Shown here: positions 42,251 to 52,210 of the stretch, one piece after another
How the letters are laid out: each line of letters opens with the position of its first letter
Numbering within the stretch: position 1 is the stretch's first letter
NCBI GenBank assembly: GCA_020072585.1
Contig: JAIQGL010000021.1
Span: 62,001 to 126,000 of the forward strand
Direction of reading: 5' to 3'
Source of the DNA: Terriglobia bacterium
GTDB taxonomy: Bacteria > Acidobacteriota > Terriglobia > Terriglobales > Acidobacteriaceae
DNA length: 64,000 nt
The notes under the pieces: generated by a model
Databases searched by the model: none
Seen by the model: the letters and a program-made list of their open reading frames with translations, nothing else
What the model was told of the DNA's origin: nothing
Translations under genes and position numbers: made by a program

Positions 42251-43957
42251 ATGACCGTATCGAATATCAAGACGGAGACCACGCAGCCCGAACCCGTGCG
42301 TCCCTCAAACTTCATCCGCGACACCATGATTGATGACCTGAAGACCGGCAAATATAACAACCGGATCTGGACGCGGTTTCCCCCGGAGCCGAACGGCTAT
42401 CTGCACATTGGCCATGCCAAGGCCATCTGCCTTGATTTCGGCCTGGCCGACGAATTCGGCGGCGGCACCAACCTGCGCTTTGACGATACTAACCCCGAGA
42501 AAGAAGAAACCGAGTACGTCGACTCCATCATGACCGACGTGCGCTGGCTCGGCTTTGAGTGGGAAGGTCTCTACTACGCTTCTGATTACTTTCAGCAGCT
42601 CCATGATTGGGCGGTGCAGCTGATTAAAGCAGGCAAAGCGTACGTGGACGACCTGAGCGCCGACGAGATCCGCAGGCATCGCGGCACGCTGACCGAGCCG
42701 GGGAAAGACAGCCCCTATCGCAATCGGCCAGTGGAAGAGAACCTTGATCTGTTCGCGCGGATGAAAGCCGGAGAATTTCCCGACGGCTCGCGTGTCTTGC
42801 GGGCCAAGATCGATATGGCCTCGCCCAACCTGAACATGCGCGATCCGGTGATGTACCGCATTCTCCACGCGGAGCACCATCGCACCGGCGACAAGTGGTG
42901 CATCTACCCCATGTACGATTACGCCCACGGCCAGTCGGATTCGCTTGAGAAAATTACTCACTCCATGTGCACGCTGGAGTTTGAGGACCACAGGCCGCTG
43001 TACAACTGGTTCATCCAGGCGCTTGGCATCTTTCCTTCACAACAGATGGAGTTTGACCGGCTCAACCTGACCTACACGCTCCTGAGCAAGCGCAAACTTC
43101 TGCAACTGGTCCAGGAAAAGCGCGTGAGCGGCTGGGACGACCCGCGCATGCCCACGCTGAGCGGCATCCGCCGCCGTGGCTACACGCCGCAGGCGTTGCG
43201 GAATTTCGTGGCGAACATCGGCGTGACCAAGACCAACGGCACTATTGAGCTGGCCATGCTGGAGCACTTTGTGCGTGAAGACCTGAACCGCAGCGCGCAG
43301 CGCGTGATGGCTGTGCTGCGGCCGTTGAAGGTCGTGATCGATAACTACCCTGAAGGCCGGACGGAAGAGATGGAAGCAGTCAACAATCCTGAAGACGAGA
43401 CTGCCGGCAAGCGCAAGGTCCCTTTCACCCGCGAGCTTTATATCGAGCGCGATGATTTCCAGGAAGTTCCTCCCAAAGGCTACTTCCGTCTCTCGCCGGG
43501 AAAAGAAGTGCGGCTGCGTTACGGTTATTTCATCACGGCGCAGAGCGTGGTCAAGAACGCGCAGGGCGATGTGGTTGAAGTGCACGTGACGTATGATCCG
43601 GCCACGCACGGCGGCAACGCGCCAGACGGACGCAAGGTGAAATCGACCATTCACTGGGTTTCCGCGGCGCATGCCATCCATGCGGAAGTGCGTCTCTATG
43701 ACAATCTCTTTCATAAGGAAGACCCAAACGACGTCCCTGAGGGCCAGGACTTCACCGCCAACTTGAACCCAAATTCGCTGGAAGTTGTAACCGACGCCAG
43801 ACTGGAGCCATCGCTGGCCAATGCAGCGGCCGGCGAGCGCTACCAGTTTGAGCGGCTGGGATATTTCTGTGTCGACCCGGACTCGAAGCCGGGAGCGCTG
43901 GTGTTGAATCGCACGGTGGCATTGAAAGATACCTGGGCGAAAAAGCAGGCCAGGTGA
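42251..43957 (+). CDS. glnS: Glutaminyl-tRNA synthetase
   Basis: GlnRS, 568 residues, which charges tRNA-Gln with glutamine. It is a class I synthetase: HIGH at residues 52-55 ([19 protein letters not shown]) and the KMSKS equivalent LLSKRK at about 277-282. The GlnRS-specific catalytic-domain segments [20 protein letters not shown] and [13 protein letters not shown] are present. The C-terminal two beta-barrels for anticodon binding are complete (about 345-560). Its presence means that Gln-tRNA need not depend on transamidation. The start ATG lacks an obvious Shine-Dalgarno. It stands between the frameshifted gene and an exported protein and shows no operon partners. Confidence 0.96.
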   Translation: MTVSNIKTETTQPEPVRPSNFIRDTMIDDLKTGKYNNRIWTRFPPEPNGYLHIGHAKAICLDFGLADEFGGGTNLRFDDTNPEKEETEYVDSIMTDVRWLGFEWEGLYYASDYFQQLHDWAVQLIKAGKAYVDDLSADEIRRHRGTLTEPGKDSPYRNRPVEENLDLFARMKAGEFPDGSRVLRAKIDMASPNLNMRDPVMYRILHAEHHRTGDKWCIYPMYDYAHGQSDSLEKITHSMCTLEFEDHRPLYNWFIQALGIFPSQQMEFDRLNLTYTLLSKRKLLQLVQEKRVSGWDDPRMPTLSGIRRRGYTPQALRNFVANIGVTKTNGTIELAMLEHFVREDLNRSAQRVMAVLRPLKVVIDNYPEGRTEEMEAVNNPEDETAGKRKVPFTRELYIERDDFQEVPPKGYFRLSPGKEVRLRYGYFITAQSVVKNAQGDVVEVHVTYDPATHGGNAPDGRKVKSTIHWVSAAHAIHAEVRLYDNLFHKEDPNDVPEGQDFTANLNPNSLEVVTDARLEPSLANAAAGERYQFERLGYFCVDPDSKPGALVLNRTVALKDTWAKKQAR

Positions 43958-44053
43958 GGCGCATCACATACAGTTTTTAGCTGGGCCGCATTGAATGGAT
44001 GAAGGGGAGGCCGCAATCGTGCCGGTTCATGGAGGCATTGCGGAGTCTAAACA

Positions 44054-45268
44054 TTGAGATATTGCCAGAAGATTGCCCAAATCACATTTTGTTTCATTGC
44101 GTCGGTGAGCGGATTCGCCGCGCAGATTACCGGAACTGTCACCAACGGCACCACGAACAAACCCTCTTCCGGAGATGCAGTGGTGTTGCTCTCTCTGGCC
44201 AGCGGCATGGAGGAAGTAGCCAAGACCAAAACTGACAGCCAGGGTCATTTCACGCTGAATGTGCCGGACGAGGGAGCGCCCCATCTGGTGCGAGTGGAGC
44301 GGCAGAGCGTGCATTATTTCAAGTCAGCGCCACCGGGCGCCACCACGGCTGACGTTACCGTTTATGACGCGGCAACGCAGCTCAATAACGTTGTGACGGA
44401 TGCCCGCGTATTTCGTCTCCAGGCAAGCGGTGGAAGCATGGATGTAAGCGACCTGTACGTGCTGAATAATGAGTCGCAGCCGCCGCGCAGCCGGATCGGT
44501 AACCAGACTTTTGCCGTGACATTGCCTGATGGAGCGGAGATGGGTGAAGCATCGTTGACCGGTCCAAGCGGCATGCCGCTCACGGTTACACCGGTGCCTT
44601 CAGGAGTCAAGAACCGGTACGCTTTTGATTTTCCTATTCGTCCGGGAAAGACGAAGTTTGAGATGTTTTACAAACTGCCTTACAGCGGGCAGTATGAATT
44701 TTCAATTACACCTGAAACACCGTTGAACGAGCTGGGCGTGTTGCTGCCAAAGAGCATGAAGTTCACAGGCGTTTCCGCTGGCTTTGCCCAGGATTCTGAC
44801 GAAGCTGGCCTGGCGGTCTTCTTCGCCAAGAACGTGGTGGCGAACCAGTTGGTAAAGTTCTCGGTTTCAGGCGAAGGACTGGCTGGCAACCCGGCCGACG
44901 CACAATCAGGAGCGGGCAACGCAACGGCCGCACCGGGCAGCGGTTCCGGGTCGCAGAGCAACGCTGCCTGGTACATCGGTGGTGTGATTGTGCTGCTGGT
45001 TGCGGGAGGCTTCATTGTGCTCTGGCGCAGGACAGGCGCGGGCAAGACGGGCCGCGATCCAAAATCCGCCAAGCCTGCGGCGCGGCCGCGCGTGCCGGTG
45101 CAGAGCCAGCCAGACAAACCCGCCTTGGGTGACATGCTCGACGTGCTGAAAGACGAACTCTTCCAGCTGGAAACCGATCGCCTGAACGGCAAGATCTCCC
45201 AGGAAGAATATGAAAAGACCAAAGCCGGACTGGACACGCTCTTTCGCCGGCAGATAAAAAAGAAGTAG
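44054..45268 (+). CDS. Exported protein with carboxypeptidase-like domain and C-terminal membrane helix
   Basis: A protein of 404 residues with a signal peptide (MRYCQKIAQITFCFIASVSG). A carboxypeptidase-regulatory-like beta domain follows (about 23-85, QITGTVTNGTTNKPSSGDAV). Two more beta-rich regions lie before a Ser/Gly linker and one transmembrane helix at about 305-328 (WYIGGVIVLLVAGGFIVLW). The cytoplasmic tail ends in a short helical SHOCT-like piece (ELFQLETDRLNGKISQEEYE). The start is a TTG with CGGAG eight bases upstream; no in-frame ATG exists before residue 52. The glycosidase gene begins 7 bp after the stop codon, so the two are probably co-transcribed. Function unknown. Confidence 0.78.
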   Translation: MRYCQKIAQITFCFIASVSGFAAQITGTVTNGTTNKPSSGDAVVLLSLASGMEEVAKTKTDSQGHFTLNVPDEGAPHLVRVERQSVHYFKSAPPGATTADVTVYDAATQLNNVVTDARVFRLQASGGSMDVSDLYVLNNESQPPRSRIGNQTFAVTLPDGAEMGEASLTGPSGMPLTVTPVPSGVKNRYAFDFPIRPGKTKFEMFYKLPYSGQYEFSITPETPLNELGVLLPKSMKFTGVSAGFAQDSDEAGLAVFFAKNVVANQLVKFSVSGEGLAGNPADAQSGAGNATAAPGSGSGSQSNAAWYIGGVIVLLVAGGFIVLWRRTGAGKTGRDPKSAKPAARPRVPVQSQPDKPALGDMLDVLKDELFQLETDRLNGKISQEEYEKTKAGLDTLFRRQIKKK

Positions 45269-45274
45269 TCGTCT

Positions 45275-47953
45275 GTGACCAAGGAACAGTTACGGCTGAA
45301 AGAGTCGCAGGACCGCAAAGCGCCGTGGAGGCGATGGGGTCCTTACGTGAGCGAGCGGGCCTGGGGGACCGTACGTGAAGATTACAGCGCCACGGGTGAG
45401 GCTTGGGAATATTTCCCGCATGAACATGCCCGGTTGCGCGCTTATCGCTGGAGCGAAGATGGGCTGGCCGGAATCTGCGATCGCCACCAGCATCTTTGTT
45501 TCGCTCTGGCGCTATGGAACGGACGCGATCCCATCCTGAAAGAGCGCCTCTTCGGCCTCACCGGAAATGAAGGCAATCACGGTGAGGACGTGAAGGAGTA
45601 TTACTTCTACCTGGATTCAACCCCGACTCATTCCTACATGAAGTATCTGTACAAGTATCCGCAGCAGGAATATCCCTATGCGCAGTTGCTGGAGGAGAAT
45701 CGGAGCCGTTCCAGGAGCGATCCTGAATTCGAGCTTTTCGATACCGGCGTGTTCAATGAGGACCGTTACTTTGACGTTTTTGTGGAATATGCCAAGGCGG
45801 ACGCAGAAGATATTTGCGTCCGCATCACCGCGGCCAATCGTGGTCCGGAAGCAGCCGAGCTTCACCTGCTGCCCACGCTGTGGTTTCGCAACATATGGTC
45901 CTGGACCGCCGATACGCCCAGACCGTCCCTGTCATTGGACAAGTGGACAAACACGGTCCTGGCGAAGGAGAGTGAGGCCGGCGATTTCAGCTTCCACTTT
46001 GCCAACGGTGGAACTCCTCTATTCACGGAAAATGAAACCAACAACGAAAAGCTCTTTGCCGGAAAAAACCCTTCACCTTACGTGAAAGACGCGTTTCATC
46101 GCTACCTGATCAACGGAGAGGCCGCTGCCGTGAACCCGCGGCTCCAGGGCACCAAGGCCGCGGTGCATTACAAGCTCACTGTGCCCTCGGGAGGTGAGGT
46201 CGCAATTCATCTGCGGCTCACAAAGAGCCAGTCTGCCGTTGTTGCGGCCAATATTGCCACCGACAATGTTTTGGGAGGTGACTTTGACCGCGCCCTGGCC
46301 GCACGCAAGGCTGAAGCCGATGAATTTTACGCGGATGTAATTCCCCGGACCACGGACGATGATACGCGCAACGTAATGCGCCAGGCTTTTGCCGGATTGC
46401 TATGGACCAAGCAATATTACCACTACGTAGTTCGTGAATGGCTTGCCGGCGACCCCGCGGAGCCTGTGCCCCCCGCAGAGCGCAAGAGCGGGCGCAACCA
46501 CGCCTGGGTGCACGTCTATAACACTGACATTATCTCCATGCCGGACAAGTGGGAATACCCGTGGTACGCGGCCTGGGACCTGGCTTTCCACTGTGTCGCG
46601 CTGGCGCTGGTGGACCCGCAATTCGCCAAGGAGCAGCTTGTGCTCATGCTGCGCGAGTGGTACATGCATCCCAACGGACAGATCCCCGCCTATGAATGGG
46701 CCTTTGGCGACGTGAATCCGCCCGTCCACGCCTGGGCCACACAGCAGGTTTACCTGATCGATAAAGCAAAAAACGGCGGCAAGGGCGACACGCAATTTCT
46801 GGAACGCGTTTTTCATAAGCTCCTGTTGAATTTCACCTGGTGGGTCAATCGCAAGGACCCCGAGGGCATGAATGTTTTCCAGGGCGGGTTCCTGGGTCTG
46901 GACAACATCGGCGTGTTTGATCGCAGCTCTGAGCTTCCCACGGGCGGCCACATAGAACAGTCTGACGGCACCAGCTGGATGGCGATGTATTCGCTCGATA
47001 TGCTGGCCATTGCGCTGGAACTGGCTGCTGGCGATGCGGTTTATCAGGATGTCGCCAGCAAGTTCTGGGAACACTTCATCTATATTGCGCGCGCCATGAA
47101 CCACCTGGGTGACGATGGTCTTTGCCTGTGGAATGAGGAAGACGGCTTCTTTTACGATGTGCTGCATCTGCCCGATGGAGCGTGCGTGCCCTTACGCATG
47201 CGCTCCATGGTGGGCCTGATTCCTCTTTACGCCGTGCAGACCATGGAGCCGGACCTGCTTGAATCCATGCTGGAATTCAAACTCCGTCTGGAGTGGTTTG
47301 TTGATAACCGCCCTGACCTCACCGCCAACATGGCCTGCATGGAGACTGCCGGCCACAAGCGCCGCCGCCTGTTTTCCATTGTTGACCGGGCGCAACTTCA
47401 GCGCATCCTTGCCGTCATGCTCCATGAGGATGAATTCTTTTCGCCGCATGGCATTCGCGCTCTTTCCCGTTATCACAAGCAACATCCTTACATGCTGGAT
47501 GTTGCCGGCGTGAACCACCAGGTTGACTATGAACCGGCTGAGTCCACCACCGGTCTCTTCGGGGGAAACTCCAACTGGCGCGGACCGGTCTGGTTTCCGG
47601 TGAATTTTCTGCTGGTGCAGGCGCTGCGCCGCTTCCATGAGTACTACCATGACACATTTCGCGTGGAGTGTCCCACCGGCTCAGGCCGGCTGATGAACCT
47701 GGATGAGGTTGCCGACGAACTCAGCCGCCGTCTCGTCTCCACCTTTCTACGGGACGAGCAAGGGCGCCGGCCGGTTTTCGGCGCCAACGAAAAGTTCCAC
47801 TCTGATCCGCACTGGCGCGACTATGTGCCGTTCCACGAATACTTCCATGGCGACACCGGCGCGGGCGTGGGAGCAAGCCATCAGACGGGATGGACGGCCT
47901 TGGTGACCAGGATGATTGATGAACTTTCCCTGAAGCAGGCCCCTGGCAGGTAG
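45275..47953 (+). CDS. GH63-like glycoside hydrolase
   Basis: A cytoplasmic-looking protein of 892 residues with no signal peptide. The middle and C-terminal parts are an (alpha/alpha)6 barrel typical of GH63/MGH1-type glucosidases. [12 protein letters not shown] carries the catalytic acid Asp region, and [18 protein letters not shown] follows. Later come [30 protein letters not shown], and [20 protein letters not shown]. Large bacterial proteins of this type act on glucosylglycerate, mannosylglycerate or oligosaccharide glucosides; the substrate is not readable here. It starts with GTG 7 bp after the preceding gene and ends 27 bp before a strong hairpin. Confidence 0.88.
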   Translation: MTKEQLRLKESQDRKAPWRRWGPYVSERAWGTVREDYSATGEAWEYFPHEHARLRAYRWSEDGLAGICDRHQHLCFALALWNGRDPILKERLFGLTGNEGNHGEDVKEYYFYLDSTPTHSYMKYLYKYPQQEYPYAQLLEENRSRSRSDPEFELFDTGVFNEDRYFDVFVEYAKADAEDICVRITAANRGPEAAELHLLPTLWFRNIWSWTADTPRPSLSLDKWTNTVLAKESEAGDFSFHFANGGTPLFTENETNNEKLFAGKNPSPYVKDAFHRYLINGEAAAVNPRLQGTKAAVHYKLTVPSGGEVAIHLRLTKSQSAVVAANIATDNVLGGDFDRALAARKAEADEFYADVIPRTTDDDTRNVMRQAFAGLLWTKQYYHYVVREWLAGDPAEPVPPAERKSGRNHAWVHVYNTDIISMPDKWEYPWYAAWDLAFHCVALALVDPQFAKEQLVLMLREWYMHPNGQIPAYEWAFGDVNPPVHAWATQQVYLIDKAKNGGKGDTQFLERVFHKLLLNFTWWVNRKDPEGMNVFQGGFLGLDNIGVFDRSSELPTGGHIEQSDGTSWMAMYSLDMLAIALELAAGDAVYQDVASKFWEHFIYIARAMNHLGDDGLCLWNEEDGFFYDVLHLPDGACVPLRMRSMVGLIPLYAVQTMEPDLLESMLEFKLRLEWFVDNRPDLTANMACMETAGHKRRRLFSIVDRAQLQRILAVMLHEDEFFSPHGIRALSRYHKQHPYMLDVAGVNHQVDYEPAESTTGLFGGNSNWRGPVWFPVNFLLVQALRRFHEYYHDTFRVECPTGSGRLMNLDEVADELSRRLVSTFLRDEQGRRPVFGANEKFHSDPHWRDYVPFHEYFHGDTGAGVGASHQTGWTALVTRMIDELSLKQAPGR

Positions 47954-47979
47954 ATTCAGCAATCACATATAGATGAACA

Positions 47980-48009
47980 AAGGGCCTCCGGATCGCTCCG
48001 AAGGCCCTT
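47980..48009. terminator. Hairpin between convergent genes
   Basis: AAGGGCCT/AGGCCCTT (47980-47987, 48002-48009), one mismatch, then CGGA/TCCG and a TCGC loop. There is no T-tract on either strand. It is placed symmetrically between the glycosidase and Fn3-protein stop codons. Confidence 0.65.
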
Positions 48010-48041
48010 GAGTGTGCCACTTTCTCCAGTTTGCTTGCTTA

Positions 48042-50144
48042 TTACTGCACGTTCGCGGTTACTGATGAATTTGCGTTCACCGTCATCTTGCAGGTCTTGG
48101 TCTTGGCGCCACCGCTGGAGCATGCCCCGCCCCAGATTGCATCCCGTCCGCTGGCCACGCTGAGTGTGACTACGCTTCCAGGTGCAATCTGCGTGGACCC
48201 TGTGCTGCCGGTTGCCACGTTAAGGCCCGCAGGACTGGAAACCACACGCTCACCGCTGCGGCCTCCCGCGGTTACTGCCAGTGACAGTGTTTGCGGAGCG
48301 ACCGCTGGATTCAGCGTCAGGGTAGTGGAGCGCGTTATGCCGCCGCCCGAGACCGAAATTGTTACCAGCGTCTGCACCGTCACCGGCGCTGCTGTAATGG
48401 TGATTCCTCCTGTAGTGCTACCGGCTGAAATCAAGACTGAGTTTGAAACCTGCGCCGCTGCCGGATTGCTATTGGTGACCTGGAAGATCTGGTCGTTGGC
48501 TGAAGGCGCGGCCATGGTGACCACCACAGTTGAGCCGCCGGCCCCGGTGATGGATGCCGGGCTCAGCGTAATCGATGCAGGCTGGCCTTGCGGTGTCAGC
48601 ATCAGTTGTGACTGCGCGCTGGCTCCGTTCCAACTTGCGGTGATATTGGCCAAAGTGTTTGCGGACACGGTGTTGGTCGGAATTGCAACGGAGACCGTCA
48701 CGTTGCCGGGCAGGATGGTTGCCAGCGCGGGCGGCATGGCTGAACCTGAACTGCTGCTGAGGTCCACAACGGCTCCACCTGCCGGGGCCTGGCCATTCAG
48801 TGTAACCACCGCGCCGGCCTGGGCTCCGCCGCTGATCGTGCTCGGCGAAAGAGAGATGGACTTAATCGATGGCGGCAGCACGTTGACCTGAGCAGTAGCT
48901 GATCCTGAGTTGAGCGTGGCAGTCAGCGTAACCGGCGTGGATGAGGTCACCTGACCGATTTGTGTCTGGAACTGCATCCACGCTGTGTTGCCGGGCATGT
49001 TTACAGTTGCCGGCAGAGGAAATGCCGCTGGGTTGGAACTGGCCAGGTTGATGACCGTGCCGTTCGCCGGGGCTGCTCCACTGAGCTGTATCTGTACAAA
49101 GATTGTGTTGCCGCTGAAAAGCTGGTTGCTGGTAAGAGTGATTGAGACGGGCGAAGGCGGCGCGGGGTTTACATTGAAAGTTCCCACGGCTGACCATGCC
49201 GTCACTGCTGCTGTGGTAGGGGAAGCATCACCCTGGCTGGAGCGTACGCGCCAGAATTTTTGTCCGGGAGTGAGCGAAAGCTCCGTGCGGTTTGCATTGT
49301 TCAACTGCGGCGCCAGCTCTTCAATCTGCGTGAAGCCTGAATCTTTTGCGATCTGCAACTCGTATCCGCTCGGCTGCGGATTGGGCACATCCGTCCATGC
49401 CAGTTGAAGCGGCATGGTGACAGATGAGCCGTTCGCCGGCGTCAGCAGCGCCGGTGGCGCCGGCAGAGGATTGTTGTAAAAGACCGAATAGGTAATCACG
49501 TTGGAAGGGACGCCTGCTATGCCGTTTGCGCTCACCGCGTACACCCGCGCTGAATAAAAACCTTCGTCCGGTGTGGAAAAGGAATATGTCGTGTCAGGAA
49601 TATTGCCGATCTGGCCGCGCGTTGCCACGGGGAAGCTCGGGTCCTTGGAGAACTGGAGAACGTAGCTCGCCGCTCCTGCCACTGCGGACCAGTTGAACGT
49701 CATGACCTCAAGCGGATGGAATGTGGAATAAGCCTTCGTCGGGGACAGGGTAGGCGCACCCGGCTGTCCTGCGCCTGCCCCGGTGATATTGAAACTGCGC
49801 GGCTGTGACCATGCTCCTTGCACAAAAGCACCGCTCACTGCCTGTACGCGCCAGAAATATGTTCCGTTTGCCAGACCGCTGATGGTGTCCTGCGTAACGC
49901 CGGCATTGGCCGAATTTTGCAGGGCCACTGTAGGAAACGTGGAGGAAGTACTGACTTGCCAGTTATAGCCGAGGATGCCGCTGGGGTCGCTCACTGCTGA
50001 CCACGAGATGATAAGCGGTGAAGATACATTCGCCGCGGCCGCGGGGGCCAGAGGCGTGGGCACTCCCACGGCGGCAAACGCAGTAGAAGCTGCGCCAAGA
50101 ATCAGAGCGAGGGCAAACAGTACTATGGCAACACGAGTCTTCAT
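48042..50144 (-). CDS. Secreted multi-domain Fn3/Ig-like protein
   Basis: A protein of 700 residues with a signal peptide (MKTRVAIVLFALALILGAAS, cleavage near AFA). There are three fibronectin-type-III-like domains (about 28-125, 130-225 and 230-330; motifs WSAVSDPSGILGYNWQVS and FNWSAVAGAASYVLQFSKD). Several Ig-like repeats of about 85-90 residues follow (about 335-620), each with a block like SITLSPASITGAGGSTVVVT. The last about 40 residues (CSSGGAKTKTCKMTVNANSS) contain a Cys pair, as in beta-sandwich ends of other acidobacterial surface proteins. There is no enzyme domain and no LPxTG or PEP anchor. It is probably extracellular and involved in adhesion or carbohydrate binding. Confidence 0.83.
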   Translation of the reverse strand: MKTRVAIVLFALALILGAASTAFAAVGVPTPLAPAAAANVSSPLIISWSAVSDPSGILGYNWQVSTSSTFPTVALQNSANAGVTQDTISGLANGTYFWRVQAVSGAFVQGAWSQPRSFNITGAGAGQPGAPTLSPTKAYSTFHPLEVMTFNWSAVAGAASYVLQFSKDPSFPVATRGQIGNIPDTTYSFSTPDEGFYSARVYAVSANGIAGVPSNVITYSVFYNNPLPAPPALLTPANGSSVTMPLQLAWTDVPNPQPSGYELQIAKDSGFTQIEELAPQLNNANRTELSLTPGQKFWRVRSSQGDASPTTAAVTAWSAVGTFNVNPAPPSPVSITLTSNQLFSGNTIFVQIQLSGAAPANGTVINLASSNPAAFPLPATVNMPGNTAWMQFQTQIGQVTSSTPVTLTATLNSGSATAQVNVLPPSIKSISLSPSTISGGAQAGAVVTLNGQAPAGGAVVDLSSSSGSAMPPALATILPGNVTVSVAIPTNTVSANTLANITASWNGASAQSQLMLTPQGQPASITLSPASITGAGGSTVVVTMAAPSANDQIFQVTNSNPAAAQVSNSVLISAGSTTGGITITAAPVTVQTLVTISVSGGGITRSTTLTLNPAVAPQTLSLAVTAGGRSGERVVSSPAGLNVATGSTGSTQIAPGSVVTLSVASGRDAIWGGACSSGGAKTKTCKMTVNANSSVTANVQ

Positions 50145-50938
50145 GAGTGGTCTCCGAATAGTTTTTTAAAAGGGAGAACGGAAGATCATTTGGCCCGGGT
50201 GGAATGATTCAGCCGCACATACCTTGATTTCACAGCTTCATGTTCAATGCCCGGCAGCCCTGGGATGTTTGCAGTTGCTGCAGCATTCGCTAACATCAGT
50301 TAAGACACGCGCGCACGACGATGCGGAACAAGTTCGGAGTACATGTCCTTCTTGCTGACCCGACATGTACCCGTACAATTCGTGCCAATGTCGTAGCGCG
50401 ATAGGGACCGAGCCATCGTTTTGTAGTCATACAGGTCCGGCCCGCAACGCATTTACGTTACCTGTGCTCCATGGCTGCACTTGATACCAGCGCATCTGAG
50501 GGGGCCAGGCACGCCGGCTTAAATGGAGGGCGAAGTGGAGAAAAACTCAATTGCAGCGGCGGATTTTGCCTGGGGTGGCTTCTCTATGAGCTGAGTTGCA
50601 GAAACGGGAAAACATTTTCCCCGAACACGGCAAAAGCACTTTTCCGCTGTGGTGTCTTTAAGATGGGAAAAGGAGACCCCTTCGCTAAGGCTCGGGATTC
50701 GCCGCATCCCGGCTTAACTTTACAAAACTTTTTGCTTCCTTTTTACCTCGTGGTACTGTCTTTTTTAGATCATTATCTGCAACAATCTTTCAGGTCAAAA
50801 TTATGGGCTCAGCGAATGGATGGCTGTTAAGATAGCGGTCTTCTGAATCAGGGTTCCTGGTCCAGTGTTTCCACGGACTGAGAAAGATGATCTCCAAATT
50901 CTTTAGAGGAATAGGAAATGATTCGGGGAGAGTTCTGA
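50145..50938. other. Long intergenic region with a 9-bp dyad
   Basis: 794 bp between divergent genes. It contains the inverted repeat at 50339-50370. A 119-codon open frame (50471-50830) has no ribosome binding site or recognisable content and is not called. The DUF5666 gene start (TTG, GGGGAG upstream) closes the region. Confidence 0.5.
50339..50370. promoter_or_regulatory. Perfect 9-bp inverted repeat (possible operator)
   Basis: GTACATGTC (50339-50347) and GACATGTAC (50362-50370) with a 14-base spacer, 195 bp upstream of the secreted Fn3 protein. It could be a regulator site for either divergent gene. Confidence 0.4.
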
Positions 50939-52171
50939 TTGGCGACAGGGCATAGAAAATCTGCAAACAATTGCACACTGCGATTCATAGGCTGCGTATT
51001 GGCCGGAGCTTTATTGACCGCCTCTATTCATGCACAAGACCGGCCACAAACTTCTGAAGGGCAGCAAGGCAACGCAGCTGCGGCGGGCCGGAACGTTGGC
51101 GCGTTGAAGTCGATCAGCGGAAACACTCTGGTGCTGAAGACCGATGCCGGCCCGGAGATCACTGTCTCGGTGCCGGAGGGCACGCGCCTCGTGCGTCTGG
51201 CGCCCGGACAAACGGATCTGAAGAACGCTCCACCCATTACACTGCCGGAATTGCAGGTTGGCGATCGCATGCTCGTGCGTAGCCGGCCCGGGGACAACGG
51301 TTCCCTGCTCGTTACCACCATTGTTGTGATGAAGCAGGCTGACGTGGTGCAAAAACAGCAGCATGATCGCGACGACTGGCAGAAGCGTGGCGTCGGTGGA
51401 ATTGTCAGCGCTGTTGACGCGGCTGCGGGAACGATCAACGTCTCGGTAAACCCCGCACTGAGTATCGTGGTGAAGACCTCAAAGGACACAGGTTTCCTTC
51501 GCTATGCGCCCGGCTCGATAAAGTTTTCCGAAGCGCAAAAAGGAACGATGGACCAGATCAAGACCGGCGATCAGCTCCGTGCGAGAGGCAATCGCAGCTC
51601 TGACGGCAAAGAGTTGGCCGCCGAAGAAGTGATCTCCGGGACCTTCCGCAATATTGCCGGGACCATCACTTCCATTGATGCAGCCAATAACACCATCACG
51701 GTCAAGGACCTGCTGGCGAAAAAGTCTGTCGTGATCAAATTCAATGCTGATTCGCAGTTGCGCAAGCTGGCGCCGCAGATGGCCCAGCGCCTGGCTTTCT
51801 TTTTGAAAGGCGGCGCTCAGGCAGTGCAGGGTGGAGCACCCGCGGGGGGTCAAACCGCAACTGGCGGAGCGGCACAGTCCAGCGGCGCGCCAGCGGCTGG
51901 CGGCAATGCGCAGGGCCCGCGCTCCGGTGGCGCGCCAGACTTCCAGCAGATGCTGAGCCGCATTCCCAGTGTGACATTAGCTGACTTGCAGAAAGAAGAT
52001 GCTGTCATGGTTGTGGCGACGCAGGGAAATGCCGGTGGAGACGTTATCGCCATCACGTTACTGGGTGGAGTGGAGCCAATTCTTACCGCATCGCCGAATG
52101 GCATGGGCGCTGCCGCGCTTTTTTCCGGATGGAACATGGGCGCCCCCGGTGGCGATGCGGGTCCGCAATAA
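50939..52171 (+). CDS. DUF5666-type exported protein
   Basis: A protein of 410 residues with a signal peptide (about residues 13-32, FIGCVLAGALLTASIHAQ). Three beta-barrel-like repeats of about 75-90 residues follow: GRNVGALKSISGNTLVLKTD, RGVGGIVSAVDAAAGTINVS and FRNIAGTITSIDAANNTITV. These have the look of the DUF5666 OB-fold-like family. A Gly/Ala/Gln-rich insertion (about 295-335) precedes a last repeat-like end. The start is TTG with GGGGAG seven bases upstream. TonB receptor 2 starts 39 bp downstream, so the pair is probably one transcript. This pairing suggests a periplasmic accessory role for the receptor, but that is inference. Confidence 0.8.
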   Translation: MATGHRKSANNCTLRFIGCVLAGALLTASIHAQDRPQTSEGQQGNAAAAGRNVGALKSISGNTLVLKTDAGPEITVSVPEGTRLVRLAPGQTDLKNAPPITLPELQVGDRMLVRSRPGDNGSLLVTTIVVMKQADVVQKQQHDRDDWQKRGVGGIVSAVDAAAGTINVSVNPALSIVVKTSKDTGFLRYAPGSIKFSEAQKGTMDQIKTGDQLRARGNRSSDGKELAAEEVISGTFRNIAGTITSIDAANNTITVKDLLAKKSVVIKFNADSQLRKLAPQMAQRLAFFLKGGAQAVQGGAPAGGQTATGGAAQSSGAPAAGGNAQGPRSGGAPDFQQMLSRIPSVTLADLQKEDAVMVVATQGNAGGDVIAITLLGGVEPILTASPNGMGAAALFSGWNMGAPGGDAGPQ

Positions 52172-52210
52172 TCGGATCCACAGTAATAAATGACTGTTGA
52201 GGAGAGATTG

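Noticed and set aside
50471-50830. 119-codon plus-strand frame in the long intergenic region
   Set aside because: No ribosome binding site, no recognisable motif, and base composition not gene-like.
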